Below are positions 1 through 8,647 of a stretch of 64,000 nt of DNA, piece after piece; position 1 is the first letter of the stretch, and each line of letters begins with the position of its first letter. The notes beneath the pieces are model-generated. The model saw nothing but the letters and a program-made list of their open reading frames with translations, was not told where the DNA came from and did no database searches. The DNA is taken from contig NZ_JAIFAG010000001.1 in NCBI RefSeq assembly GCF_020012125.1, forward strand, positions 2,604,001-2,668,000, read 5' to 3'. The translations under genes and the position numbers were made by a program. The DNA comes from Hymenobacter psoromatis. Its GTDB lineage: Bacteria > Bacteroidota > Bacteroidia > Cytophagales > Hymenobacteraceae.

Positions 1-1017
1 CTGCCCTACCCCCCCCAGTACATGCTGGTGGCCGTGCCGCTCTACATTATTGTTTGGCTCACAACCGTTTGGCTGAGCGGTGGCTACGACCCGCCGGTCC
101 GCGCCAGCCGCGTGGTGCGGGGCGTGGCGGTGGGCACGGTCCTCATTTCGGCCGTGTCGAACTTCTTCGATAGCTGGCGCTTTTCGAAGGCGCTGATTGT
201 GCTGGGCGGCACCTGGGCGGTGGCCGCGCTGGTGGGCCGGCGGGTATTCAGCCACTGGCTGCGCTACGGCAGCCTGCGCCTGAGCGAGAACCGCCCCAAA
301 ACCCTGGCCATCGTGGGCAGCCGCGCCGAAAGCCAGCGCGTGCGCCAGCTGCTGGCCCAGGCCCAGGTGCCCGCCAAAATCATTGGCTTCATCACGCCCG
401 ATTGGCCTGCCAACTATGCTCCTACCCCCTCCGTAGCTGACCACCTCGGCACGGTGGCCGAGCTGCCCGCGCTGCTGCGCATCTACGGCCTTACCGAGCT
501 AATTTTTTGCGGGCAGGACCTGCCCGCCAGCCAGATTATTGACCTCATGGCCCGGCTGCCGGCCCAGCCGCCGGTGGCCTTCAAGATTTTGCCGACGGGC
601 AGCCAGTACATCATCGGCAGCAGCCACAAAGATGCCCCCGGCGACTACTACGCCCTCGACCATTCGTGGCGCCTGGGCCAGCCCGCCCAGCGCCGCAACA
701 AGCGCCTGCTCGACCTGGTAATTGCGGGGATAGTGCTGGGAATGAGCCCCTTGCTGCTCTGGGGCCAGCGCTGCCCCGGCGGCCTGCTGCCCCACGTGGC
801 CCAGGTGCTGCGCGGCCGCCGCAGCTGGGTGGGCCTGCGCTATTTGCCCGAAGCCAGCCGCTACCCCGCCGTGCTTTCGCCGGCCGATGTGGCGGCCACC
901 GCCGAGCTGCTCTCCTCCGAAACCCGCTGCCGGCTAGAGCGGCTCTACGCGCAGGACTATGCTCCCAGCTTTGACCTGGAGGTAGTGTGGCGCGGCTGGC
1001 GCAGACTGGGGGGGTAG
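1..1017 (+). CDS. Membrane sugar-transferase-like protein, 5' partial
   Basis: The frame is open from the first base, so the true start lies upstream; 338 residues are visible. Hydrophobic segments lie near residues 8-29, 41-56 and 65-84, followed by a Rossmann-like domain from about residue 105 (TLAIVGSRAE) and another membrane segment near 237-255 (LLDLVIAGIVLGMSPLLLW). This order matches polyprenyl glycosylphosphotransferases: membrane bundle, CoA-binding-like domain, then the KRLLDL helix of the bacterial sugar transferase domain. The catalytic part after that helix is very short and keeps only a GRRSWVGLR echo of the usual SLVGPRP motif. It therefore looks like a degenerate transferase domain, as in some Bacteroidota glycosyltransferase fusions whose N-terminal part would lie outside the window. 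A role in exopolysaccharide or glycolipid assembly is inference. Confidence 0.6.
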   Translation: MPYPPQYMLVAVPLYIIVWLTTVWLSGGYDPPVRASRVVRGVAVGTVLISAVSNFFDSWRFSKALIVLGGTWAVAALVGRRVFSHWLRYGSLRLSENRPKTLAIVGSRAESQRVRQLLAQAQVPAKIIGFITPDWPANYAPTPSVADHLGTVAELPALLRIYGLTELIFCGQDLPASQIIDLMARLPAQPPVAFKILPTGSQYIIGSSHKDAPGDYYALDHSWRLGQPAQRRNKRLLDLVIAGIVLGMSPLLLWGQRCPGGLLPHVAQVLRGRRSWVGLRYLPEASRYPAVLSPADVAATAELLSSETRCRLERLYAQDYAPSFDLEVVWRGWRRLGG

Positions 1018-1041
1018 GGAGCGCACTATTTGCAGCGAAGG

Positions 1042-1278
1042 CTAGCTGCCGGCGCTGCGCGTAAGCATCACCAGCAGAATTACTTGCGCCGGGTTTTTAG
1101 GCGACAGCTTGTTCTCGAAGCTATCCAGCTCGTAGCCTTTGGCCAGCCATTCTTTTACTTCCTTAAACCCCAGCAGCTCGGCCTTGGTAAAGGGTACGGG
1201 CGCAACCGGCGGCCCGGCTTTGGGTACCTCGGAAAGAAACGTGAGTATTTTGGTGGCGGGCAGGTCGGTGGTTGGCAT
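1042..1278 (-). CDS. Small hypothetical protein (78 aa)
   Basis: This short reading frame has no family I recognise. The protein is amphipathic with a plausible helix-rich core (TKAELLGFKEVKEWLAKGYE) and no signal peptide or membrane segment. It converges on the preceding gene with a 24-base gap and is divergent from aspC. Its codons favour GC-ending third positions like its neighbours, and there is no better gene in other frames here, which supports it as real. The ATG has no clear ribosome binding site, which is common in this phylum. Confidence 0.5.
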   Translation of the reverse strand: MPTTDLPATKILTFLSEVPKAGPPVAPVPFTKAELLGFKEVKEWLAKGYELDSFENKLSPKNPAQVILLVMLTRSAGS

Positions 1279-1430
1279 GAATGATTCAGCGAAGACTACT
1301 TTGGTGACTTATTGGGTAACGCAGAAGGCCCGGATAGCCACAATTGTTGCTTTTACGCGGATTAGGTGCACAAGAACCAGCGGTTTGCGAATACTTTTGC
1401 GACTCGCACCTTCTTTTATCGTTTAAGAAT

Positions 1431-2669
1431 ATGGCTCCCAGCAACTCTGCGGCTACCGCGCCGGCCGACCCGACCGCCTATCTCTCCGACCGCATTCTCC
1501 AGATTCAGGAGTCGGCCACCATCGCGATGGCGAAGAAAAGCCGCGAGCTGGCCGCCCAGGGCGTGGACGTGATTAACCTGAGCTTCGGCGAGCCCGATTT
1601 TCAGACCCCGCAGTACATCAAGGATGCCGCTAAGAAGGCGATTGACGACGGCTACACCTTCTACACGCCAGTACCGGGCTACCTCGACTTGCGCCAGGCA
1701 ATCTGCGATAAGCTCTTGCGCGACAACAAATTAACCTACGCTCCCAATCAGATTGTGGTGAGCACTGGGGCCAAGCAGGCGCTCAGCAACATCATTATGG
1801 CGCTGGTGAACCCCGGCGACGAGGTTATCATCTTTTCGCCCTACTGGGTGAGCTATGCCGCCCAGATTGAGCTGGCCGAGGGCGTGCCCGTGCCCGTTAT
1901 GGGCACGCTCGACAACGATTATAAGGCAACGGCCGCCGAGTTTGAGGCCGCCATTACGCCGCGCACCAAGGCCGTGATGTACTCCTCGCCCTGCAACCCT
2001 ACGGGTGCCGTGTTCAGCCGCGCCGAGCTGGGTGCCATTGCGGAGGTGCTGGCCCGCCACCCCGGCATTTTTGCCATCGCCGACGAGATTTACGAGTACA
2101 TCAACTTCACCGATGAGCACGTGAGCCTGGCGCAGTTTGACCAGGTTAAGGACCAGGTAATCACCATCAACGGCTTCTCCAAAGGCTACGCTATGACGGG
2201 CTGGCGCCTGGGCTACCTGGCCGCGCACCCCGCCATCGCAGCAGCCTGCGACAAGCTGCAGAGCCAGATTACATCCGGCACCTGCTCCATTGCGCAGCGC
2301 GCCGGCCTGGCCGCGTTGCAGGGGGGTAGGGCCTCGGCCGATGAGATGGTGACCGCCTACCAGCGCCGCCGCGACCTCGTGCTGAACCTGGTAAAAGACA
2401 TTCCGGGCCTCATCACGCCTACCCCCGACGGCGCGTTCTATATCTTCCCCAACGTGTCGGCCTTCTTCGGCCGCACCGCGCCCGATGGCACGGTCATTCG
2501 CGACTCGTCGGACCTGGCGCTGTACCTGCTGCGCGACACCTTCGTGTCGGCCGTGAGCGGCGACTCGTTTGGCGCGCCCGACTGCATCCGCTTCAGCACT
2601 GCCGCGGCCGATGAGAAGCTGACTGAGGCGTTTGCGCGCATCAAGCGCAGCCTGGGGGAATTGAAGTAA
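1431..2669 (+). CDS. aspC: Aspartate aminotransferase, class I/II, PLP-dependent
   Basis: A 412-residue fold-type I aminotransferase that should interconvert aspartate and oxaloacetate using 2-oxoglutarate/glutamate in the cytosol. Visible motifs are the N-terminal SFGEPDF segment, the NPTG turn at residues 189-192, ADEIYEY with the cofactor-contacting Asp218 and Tyr221, and the PLP Schiff-base lysine Lys251 in NGFSKGYAMTGWRLGY. The length is normal for the bacterial Ib subgroup. The ATG at 1431 is preferred over an upstream in-frame ATG at 1344 because the 29 extra residues have no family character and the reading MAPSNSAATAP precedes the usual LSDRI start of the fold. The gene stands alone and ends 15 bases before a strong terminator. 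Confidence 0.93.
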   Translation: MAPSNSAATAPADPTAYLSDRILQIQESATIAMAKKSRELAAQGVDVINLSFGEPDFQTPQYIKDAAKKAIDDGYTFYTPVPGYLDLRQAICDKLLRDNKLTYAPNQIVVSTGAKQALSNIIMALVNPGDEVIIFSPYWVSYAAQIELAEGVPVPVMGTLDNDYKATAAEFEAAITPRTKAVMYSSPCNPTGAVFSRAELGAIAEVLARHPGIFAIADEIYEYINFTDEHVSLAQFDQVKDQVITINGFSKGYAMTGWRLGYLAAHPAIAAACDKLQSQITSGTCSIAQRAGLAALQGGRASADEMVTAYQRRRDLVLNLVKDIPGLITPTPDGAFYIFPNVSAFFGRTAPDGTVIRDSSDLALYLLRDTFVSAVSGDSFGAPDCIRFSTAAADEKLTEAFARIKRSLGELK

Positions 2670-2684
2670 GAGCTTGATTAGTAG

Positions 2685-2731
2685 AACATAAGAAAGCCCG
2701 GCCGAAAATTTCGGCCGGGCTTTCTTATGTT
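2685..2731. terminator. Bidirectional terminator after aspC
   Basis: Perfect inverted repeat with 23-base arms (2685-2707 and 2709-2731) around a single central base. The GC-rich core GCCCGGCCGAAA is bordered by A-rich and T-rich flanks, so it can act for aspC and for the opposing decayed hydrolase gene. Confidence 0.85.
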
Positions 2732-2800
2732 GGAATTCTTATGACAAAGAGTAATTAACGGTGGTAAGCCTTGCAGCATTGCCGCCGGCTGGCTGAGCAC

Positions 2801-4670
2801 TCAAGCACTCCACAGCCGCATTCCCAGCCAGCCGTAAGTACCCAGCACCGCTACCAGAAAGCCCAGCCCCCCGTAGGTGAGCAGCAAGTACCAGGCCACC
2901 AGCCGGCTGCGAAACTGGCGAAACCGGTAGAGCAACAGACCCAACCCGGCCAGCGCGCACCCGCTGAAGGCCAGTGGCCCGGCAAAGACCAGCACTGTGT
3001 CCGCGTTCAGGTGGTCGGGGCGCTCCACGTGGCTGACTACCCCATTAAAAGCCCAGACGGTGACTACCAGGGCCAGCACGGCCAGCAGCGGCAGCACCCG
3101 CGGCAGCACCTGCGCCGGGGGCAGCCGCCGGCGCAGCGCCTATACCAGCCAAACCAGTCCCGCGAGGCTGGCCGTAATCACCAGCAGCACGCTCAGGGCC
3201 AGCAACGTAGGCGGCAGCTACCACCAAAGCCCAGCTTGTACGCCGTAGGTACGGGCCGAGATAGCTACGCGCCGCCCGTCGTGGTCGCGGGTAAAAACAA
3301 CGCCCGGCAGCGTGGCGGTGCGCCACCGAAACGTGAGCGGCCCGGTAGGCAGCAGGGTATCGGGAGTGCCTAGTAAGGGCTGCATGACGAGCACCGACCC
3401 GCGCCGCACCACGCTGAAACCGCCTAGCAGATACTCTTTAAAGCCGCCTAACTGCTGGCGCGGGGCGGCGCTCCGGTAGTGGCCCAGGTAGGGCGCTACT
3501 GCGGCCACGTCAAGCGGAGCGACCGGCGGTACGGGCAGCGCAGGGGCCCGACGTACCAAGAACTCCCGCACCATTTTCTCGATGCGCGCTAGTGATTGAC
3601 CACCATTATTGGATAAAGCGTAGCCCACGCCCAGTTCCCGGCAATAGGCGAAGGAAGAGCTGAAGCCCGCAATGCCGCCATTATGACCCCGAAATAAGGC
3701 TTTGCCTCCGGTAGTCACGGCCGCATTGGCTAGGCCATAGTAGCCGCCCAGTCCCGCGCGGGCGGCCAACGAACTGTGCTCGGTTTCCATTTCGTGCAGG
3801 CTGCCGGGTGGCAGCAGCGCTGCACCGCCGGGAGCCCGGAAATCACGCAGGAAGAACTGCGCCTAGGCCGCCATATCGGCCGCCGAGGCGCTTACCGAGC
3901 CAGCGGGGCCGGGGTAGATGGGTAGTGGAGCCAGCGCACGGTAGCGGCCATCTGCATAGGCGTAGCCCTGGGCCAGCTGCGGGTTGCCGGCCGGGCATAG
4001 GGTAGCCGTCGCGTCGGGCATCCCCAGGGGCCGCAGCAGGTGTTGGGCCAGGTATTGCGTAGGGCTGGCCACTGAATTTTTCGAGCAGGTAGCCCGCCAC
4101 CGCGCAGCCGGGGTTGGCGTACGACATTCGCTCACCGGGCCGCCAGCGGCAGCGCAGCTCGGGCCGGAACACGGCCACGCCGGCCACGCCGCGCGGGTCG
4201 GTGGCGGTGGTGTTATAAAAGTGGTTGAGGTGCATATCATCAAAGCCAGCGGTGTGCTCCAGCAAATGCACCACGCGCACGGGGTCGGTGGCCTCCCAGG
4301 GATTATCAATGGGCACCTCGGGGGCAATTTTGCGCACCTCGTCGCGGAGGTGCAGCTTACCCTGCGCTATCAGTTGCAGCAGGCCCACCGCCACAAATGT
4401 CTTAGTAACCGAGCCAATGCGAAATAACGTATGGGCCGTAACGGGCTGGTTCGTAACCACATTGGCTACCCCCAGGCCGCCCGCGTACAGCACCGAGTCA
4501 CGGGTAACGAGTGCCAGCATTAAGCCCGGAATGTGCTCCTGCGCCATCACGCGCCGAATAGAGTCAGTCAGTTCGGGCAGGGTGCTGATAACGTGGCTGG
4601 CCCGTTGCGCCTGGGTAGGCCTGCCAGCTGTTACAGCCAGCAGCAACACGAGAAGTAGTTTTCTTAGCAT
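2801..4670 (-). pseudogene. Decayed serine hydrolase (class C beta-lactamase family) with C-terminal membrane domain
   Basis: Read on the minus strand from the ATG at 4670 (MLRKLLLVLLLAVTAG, a signal peptide), the frame encodes a beta-lactamase/penicillin-binding fold: SVTK (Ser-x-x-Lys nucleophile box) within RIGSVTKTFVAVGL, SYANPG in place of Tyr-Ser/Ala-Asn, and GHNGGIAGF as the His-x-Gly box. Near 4055-4060 the frame shifts by one position (PYA resumes as QYLAQHLLRPLGM). In the new frame there are three amber codons, at 3863-3865 (MAA*AQFFL), 3218-3220 (GLWW*LPPTLL) and 3140-3142 (WLV*ALRRR), while homology-like sequence runs on through them. The C-terminal part has several hydrophobic helices (ALSVLLVITASLAGLVWL and later), the arrangement known for membrane-tethered serine hydrolases of this phylum. 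One frameshift plus three stops mark it as inactive. Confidence 0.88.
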
Positions 4671-4812
4671 GAGAAAGTTAGGAGGGTAGAATTCCCTCAA
4701 ATGTATATTATCCCCGTGGCTCGCTGGTACTGGGAGAAGCTACTTTATTTTCCCGCAGGGCACGTTGTCGCAATAGTTGCGGTGGCGGCCCGTCGGCACC
4801 CTACCCCCGCCG

Positions 4813-4820
4813 TACCTTTG
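4813..4820 (+). promoter_or_regulatory. Bacteroidota -7 promoter element before the ABC-F gene
   Basis: TACCTTTG matches TAnnTTTG exactly and lies 8 bases before the ATG at 4829, which would give an almost leaderless transcript. No convincing -33 TTTG was found at the usual spacing. Confidence 0.5.
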
Positions 4821-4828
4821 CAAGACTT

Positions 4829-6745
4829 ATGAACTTGTTATCCGCCGAGAATATCTCGAAGAATTACGCCGACCGCTGGCTGTTTCAGAACCTGAATTTT
4901 GGCTTGCAACTGGGGCAGCGCATTGCCTTTGTGGGCATCAATGGCACCGGTAAAACCACGCTGATGCGGGTGCTGGCCGGCCTCGAAAACCCCGATACGG
5001 GTCTCGTAACGCGCCGCCAGGGCATGCGCGTGACCTACCTGGGCCAGCAGCCGGTGTTCGACGAAAGCCTGACGGTGGAGGAAACCATCTTTGCCAGCCA
5101 GAACGACACGCTGCGCGCCGTGAAGGACTACGAGCACGTCGTGAACGACCCCAATCACAACCCCGACGACCTGCAGCGCGTGATGGAGCGCATGGACGCC
5201 CTCAACGCCTGGGACTACGAGTCGCAGGTGCAGCAAATCCTCGGCAAGCTGGGCATCCTGGGCGAGCTGCTGACGCGCAACGTGAGCAAGCTCTCGGGCG
5301 GGCAGCGCAAGCGCGTGGCCCTGGCCCGCGTGCTGATTGAAGAGCCCGACGTGCTGCTCCTCGATGAGCCCACCAACCACCTCGACCTGGCCACCATCGA
5401 GTGGCTCGAAAACCGCCTCAACTCGCCCAGCCTGACCTTGCTGATGGTGACCCACGACCGGTATTTCCTGGATAAAGTGGCCAACGAAATCGTGGAGCTG
5501 GACAAGGGCACGATGTACCGCTACCAGGGCAACTACTCGTATTTCGTGGAGAAAAAGGCCGACCGCGAAATGCGTGAAACCGTGGAGGTGGAGAAGGCCC
5601 GCAACCTGTTTCGTAAGGAGCTGGAGTGGATGCGCCGGATGCCGCAGGCGCGCGGCACCAAGCAAAAGGCGCGCATCGATGCCTTCTACATCACCAAGGA
5701 AAAAGCCAGCACCAACCTCAGCAAGCAGCAGCTGGAGCTGAGCGTGAAGACCACGCGCCAGGGTGGCAAAATCATTGAAGCTGAGCACCTTAACAAGAAG
5801 TTTGGCGACAAAGTGGTACTGGACGATTTCAGCTATGTGTTCAAGAAAAAGGACCGCATCGGGCTGGTGGGGCCCAATGGCGCGGGCAAGTCTACGCTGC
5901 TCAACATGCTGACGGGCAAGCTAAAGCCCGACAGCGGCACCGTGGACGTGGGCCAGACCACCGTATTTGGCTACTACACCCAGACGGAGCTGGAATTTGA
6001 CCCCACCCAGCGCGTGATTGACATTGTGAAGGAAGTGGCCGAAGTGGTGGAGCTGGCCAACGGCGACGTGCTCACGGCCAGCCAGTTTCTGACGCTGTTT
6101 CTGTTTCCGCCGGCCCAGCAATACACACTGGTGAACAAGCTCAGCGGCGGCGAAAAGCGCCGCTTGCAGCTGCTGCGCGTGCTGGTGCGCAACCCGAACT
6201 TCCTCATTCTTGACGAGCCGACCAACGACCTGGATTTGGGCACGCTCAACATCCTGGAAGACTTCCTGCTGCACTTTGCGGGCTGCCTGCTCATCGTGAG
6301 CCACGACCGGTATTTCCTGGATAACCTGGCTGAGCACCTGTTTATATTGGAGCCGGGCGGAGCGGTGCTCAACTTCCCTGGTAACTACACCGACTACCGC
6401 GACTACCTGGCCGAGCGCGAAACCGAGGCTACCCTCGAAGCCGAGGAAAAAGCTGCCAAGGCCGCCCGCGCTGCCGCTAAGCTCGCGCCTGCCGTGGCCC
6501 CTACCCCCCCGCCCACGCCCCAACCCGCCAAGCGCCGCGCCAGCTTCGCCGAGAAAAAGGAGTTTGAGCAATTAGAAAAAGCCATTGCCGCGCTGGAAAC
6601 CGAAAAGGAGCAGCTCGTGACCAGCCTCGCTGCCGGCCGGGGCTCGCGGCAGGAGCTAACGACTTGGCCGGCACGCCTGCAGGCCGTGGATAAGGAACTG
6701 GATGCCAAGGGCGAACGCTGGCTGGAATTGAGCGACTTCGTGTAG
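4829..6745 (+). CDS. uup: ABC-F family ATPase, Uup-like
   Basis: A soluble 638-residue protein with two ABC ATPase domains and no membrane domain. The first Walker A is GINGTGKTT (residues 36-44) with signature KLSGGQRKRVALARV; the second is GPNGAGKST (about 347-355) with signature KLSGGEKRRLQLLRV. Both have Walker B segments ending in DEPTNHLD and DEPTNDLD. The linker between domains is charged and helical. A proline-rich stretch (APTPPPTPQPAKRR) leads into a C-terminal coiled coil from about residue 565, the layout of Uup, an ABC-F protein linked in E. coli to replication-fork and ribosome functions. Other ABC-F proteins (EttA, antibiotic-resistance types) remain possible, but the C-terminal coiled coil favours Uup. 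The TAG stop is the start of a 28-bp inverted repeat. Confidence 0.88.
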   Translation: MNLLSAENISKNYADRWLFQNLNFGLQLGQRIAFVGINGTGKTTLMRVLAGLENPDTGLVTRRQGMRVTYLGQQPVFDESLTVEETIFASQNDTLRAVKDYEHVVNDPNHNPDDLQRVMERMDALNAWDYESQVQQILGKLGILGELLTRNVSKLSGGQRKRVALARVLIEEPDVLLLDEPTNHLDLATIEWLENRLNSPSLTLLMVTHDRYFLDKVANEIVELDKGTMYRYQGNYSYFVEKKADREMRETVEVEKARNLFRKELEWMRRMPQARGTKQKARIDAFYITKEKASTNLSKQQLELSVKTTRQGGKIIEAEHLNKKFGDKVVLDDFSYVFKKKDRIGLVGPNGAGKSTLLNMLTGKLKPDSGTVDVGQTTVFGYYTQTELEFDPTQRVIDIVKEVAEVVELANGDVLTASQFLTLFLFPPAQQYTLVNKLSGGEKRRLQLLRVLVRNPNFLILDEPTNDLDLGTLNILEDFLLHFAGCLLIVSHDRYFLDNLAEHLFILEPGGAVLNFPGNYTDYRDYLAERETEATLEAEEKAAKAARAAAKLAPAVAPTPPPTPQPAKRRASFAEKKEFEQLEKAIAALETEKEQLVTSLAAGRGSRQELTTWPARLQAVDKELDAKGERWLELSDFV

Positions 6746-6849
6746 CGCGAACTTTCCAGTTCGTGCGCGAGCAAAGCGAGCATTCTCGTGGGTGCCGCGT
6801 GGCCCCTTCTACTCGCTATTACTCGCGCACGAACTGGAAAGTTCGCGCT
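6744..6849. repeat. Inverted repeat, 28-bp perfect arms
   Basis: Arms at 6744-6771 and 6822-6849 are exact reverse complements, separated by 50 bases. The left arm overlaps the last two bases of the ABC-F stop codon, and the right arm ends 6 bases before the stop of the convergent regulator fragment. Its position suggests a two-way terminator or a small palindromic mobile element. No second copy was seen in this window. Confidence 0.85.
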
Positions 6850-6855
6850 AGGTGG

Positions 6856-7410
6856 CTACCGCAGCAGCAGCTTTTCCAGCTGCTGCTGGGCCAGGCGGCC
6901 GTTTTCGTAGCTCTCGGGGCCGCAGTACACGCACTCGTCGTCGTAACCGGTGATGGCGGCGGCGTTGAGGGCCAGGCGGCGGTTGACGCGCAAAAACCGG
7001 GCGTGCAGGCTGGGCGGCAGCAGCTGGTCGAGCACGTAGGTGAGGGAGTCGCGGATGGGGTAGCTGGTGCGCTGGCCGGCCAGGTGCAGCGTCACGTAGT
7101 TTTTACCGGCCTCCAGGCGCTGCACTTCGGTCCAATACAGCTTGTGGGTGCGCTCACCCAGCTTCACAAAAAAGAACTCGGGCGCGGGCAGCCGCTCGGT
7201 GGCCGAGGGCGCGGGGGCCGGCTGCCGGGTGGCCGCATACTCCAGCGCCGTTTGGATGGCGGCAAACAGGGCCGGGCCGCCCACCGGCTTGATGAGGTAG
7301 CCGCGTGGCCTGCCGGATGGTGCCCAGGTCGGAGTAGGCGGTGAGGAAGATGAACGGCGGGCTGCCCTGCGCGCGCAGCTGCCGGGCCAGCGCCAGGCCC
7401 GAGGCGGCCC
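6856..7410 (-). pseudogene. Truncated, frameshifted LytTR response regulator
   Basis: On the minus strand the C-terminal part reads GYLIKPVGGPALFAAIQTA (end of a receiver domain with its Lys-Pro switch), a linker of about 30 residues, then a LytTR DNA-binding domain with RLEAGKNYVTLHLAG, RFLRVNRRLALNAAAI and YDDECVY. The piece just upstream, GLALARQLRAQG followed by FIFLTAYSDLGTIRQA, lies in another frame, so about one base has been lost near 7303. Upstream of roughly 7410 the receiver homology stops and the phosphoacceptor-Asp region is absent. The gene therefore lacks its 5' end as well as being frameshifted. LytTR regulators of this phylum usually pair with a membrane histidine kinase; none is adjacent. 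Confidence 0.75.
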
Positions 7411-7424
7411 AGTCGGCCGCGCTG

Positions 7425-7538
7425 CCCGCATCCGGCACCACGCTCACGCTGCCCACGGCCGGGCTGGCTACGGGGATATACCTGGTGCGCCTGCACGCCG
7501 GCGACACCACCGTGACCAAGCGCCTGACCATTGAATAA
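7425..7538 (+). pseudogene. Orphan C-terminal T9SS sorting domain fragment
   Basis: The plus-strand reading ALPASGTTLTLPTAGL then ATGIYLVRLHAG and TTVTKRLTIE, ending at a stop at 7536-7538, is the last part of a type A type IX secretion C-terminal domain (Gly-x-Tyr-Leu-Val pattern followed by a Lys near the end). Nothing upstream in this frame resembles an exported protein: the sequence before about 7420 is instead minus-strand response regulator. It is the remnant of a secreted-protein gene whose body was lost at the junction. Confidence 0.7.
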
Positions 7539-7595
7539 CCTGAAATCCGCGCCGGGGCCGTTGGCTTCGGCGCACTTTTCCCTTCTTTTCGTCTC

Positions 7596-7802
7596 ATGAA
7601 AAACCTTCTCCTAGCCGCCGCCCTGCTACTAGCCGTGGGTGCGGCCCAGGCCCAAAGCGGCCCGCCTACTACCGGCCCACCCACCACCAACCCCCTACCC
7701 CCCACGGCCGTGCCCATCGATGGCGGGGCCTCGCTGCTGCTGGCCGGCAGCGTGGCCTACGGCCTGCGCCGCCTGCGCCAAAAGCGCCGCAAGGCCGCTT
7801 AG
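7596..7802 (+). CDS. Small PID-CTERM-like surface peptide
   Basis: A 68-residue protein with a signal peptide (MKNLLLAAALLLAVGAAQA), a short Pro/Thr/Gly-rich spacer, and a C-terminal tripartite signal: PIDGG, a hydrophobic helix (ASLLLAGSVAYGL) and a basic tail (RRLRQKRRKAA). This architecture is the short PID-CTERM type found in Bacteroidota, thought by analogy with PEP-CTERM to be handled by an exosortase-like enzyme; that assignment is inference and no such enzyme lies in the window. It sits 57 bases after the T9SS fragment and is followed by a terminator. Confidence 0.72.
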   Translation: MKNLLLAAALLLAVGAAQAQSGPPTTGPPTTNPLPPTAVPIDGGASLLLAGSVAYGLRRLRQKRRKAA

Positions 7803-7850
7803 CCTGATTTCTATAAGCTATAAACCAACTCTGCTAGCCGCTTCTAAAGT

Positions 7851-7889
7851 GAAAAAGCCGGCTCCCACCCCAGGGAGCCGGCCTTTTTT
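7851..7889. terminator. Rho-independent terminator
   Basis: Perfect 10-base arms GCCGGCTCCC (7857-7866) and GGGAGCCGGC (7873-7882) with a 6-base loop, T-run on the right and A-run on the left. It can serve both the PID-CTERM-like gene and the convergent DUF4396 gene. Confidence 0.85.
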
Positions 7890-7933
7890 GTGTTGCGCCA
7901 ACCAGGGCGGGGCAGCTGGCCGCCCCTCTGCCG

Positions 7934-8647
7934 CTACATCACCTCCTTTACCTTGGTCTTAATCAGCCACCAGTTGACGGGGTAGGCCGTGAGGAAGCCC
8001 GCCAGCATCGCCAGCTGCATCATAAACCAGAACACCGGGTCGTTGGCCTTCAGCTCGTGCTTGAAAATAACGAAGGTGGCAATGGCCATCCAGCCGTACA
8101 TGCCCACCTGCCAGGCGGTTAGCGAAAGCGCATCGGCCTTGATAGCCGCCCGGAGCCCCTCGGCCGGCGAGAGGTTTTTCATGGGCTTAATGGTGAAGTA
8201 CTGAAAGGCAATGCCGAAGAGAAAAGCCACCAGAAAGTCGAGCGCCCAAGCCCCAAAAATGGCACGCCCGAACAAGCTGACCGGTACGAACAGCACGCAG
8301 GTTTCCACCGCGATATCGCCCAGCGTGCAGCCGCTGCCGCAGTGCAGCGCGCCCACCACCACGCTCTGCCAGAAGGGTTTGGGGGGCTTCCCAGCCGCTT
8401 TAGCGTGCGTCGGCTTGGAGTCGCCTTGGTCCATTTGCATGGGCTTTTGGCCCGGCGGGTGGCTCATAGGGCGGCCCAGCTTGTAGTAGGCGTACAGGCC
8501 CACCACGCCGGAGTAGAGCGGAGTAAGTAGCCAGACGTAGTTCATAATCCACATTTTTTGCCGGTGGCCGGCCAGGATGTCAACGCCGATAATGACGACG
8601 CACAGCCCCGCAACAAGCAGGGAAATAAGGGCAACGGTATGGAGCAT
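7934..8647 (-). CDS. DUF4396 family integral membrane protein
   Basis: A 237-residue membrane protein with about six hydrophobic helices: an N-terminal pair (MLHTVALISLLVAGLCVVII and NYVWLLTPLYSGVVGLYAYY), a charged linker rich in Lys and Pro, then FWQSVVVGALHCGSGCTLGD, which carries a His-Cys-x-x-x-Cys cluster, and further helices ending near NWWLIKTK. The HCGSGCTLGD motif with several helices is what I associate with DUF4396; its role is unknown, and the His/Cys residues could bind a metal. The ATG at 8647 is chosen over an upstream start at 8728 because the extra residues are Arg-rich and the signal-like helix begins here. Confidence 0.75.
   Translation of the reverse strand: MLHTVALISLLVAGLCVVIIGVDILAGHRQKMWIMNYVWLLTPLYSGVVGLYAYYKLGRPMSHPPGQKPMQMDQGDSKPTHAKAAGKPPKPFWQSVVVGALHCGSGCTLGDIAVETCVLFVPVSLFGRAIFGAWALDFLVAFLFGIAFQYFTIKPMKNLSPAEGLRAAIKADALSLTAWQVGMYGWMAIATFVIFKHELKANDPVFWFMMQLAMLAGFLTAYPVNWWLIKTKVKEVM

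Noticed and set aside
4838..5788. Long open frame antisense to the ABC-F gene (316 codons).
   Set aside because: High-GC third positions leave few stops on the opposite strand; the antisense translation is His/Val/Gln-rich with no family motifs.
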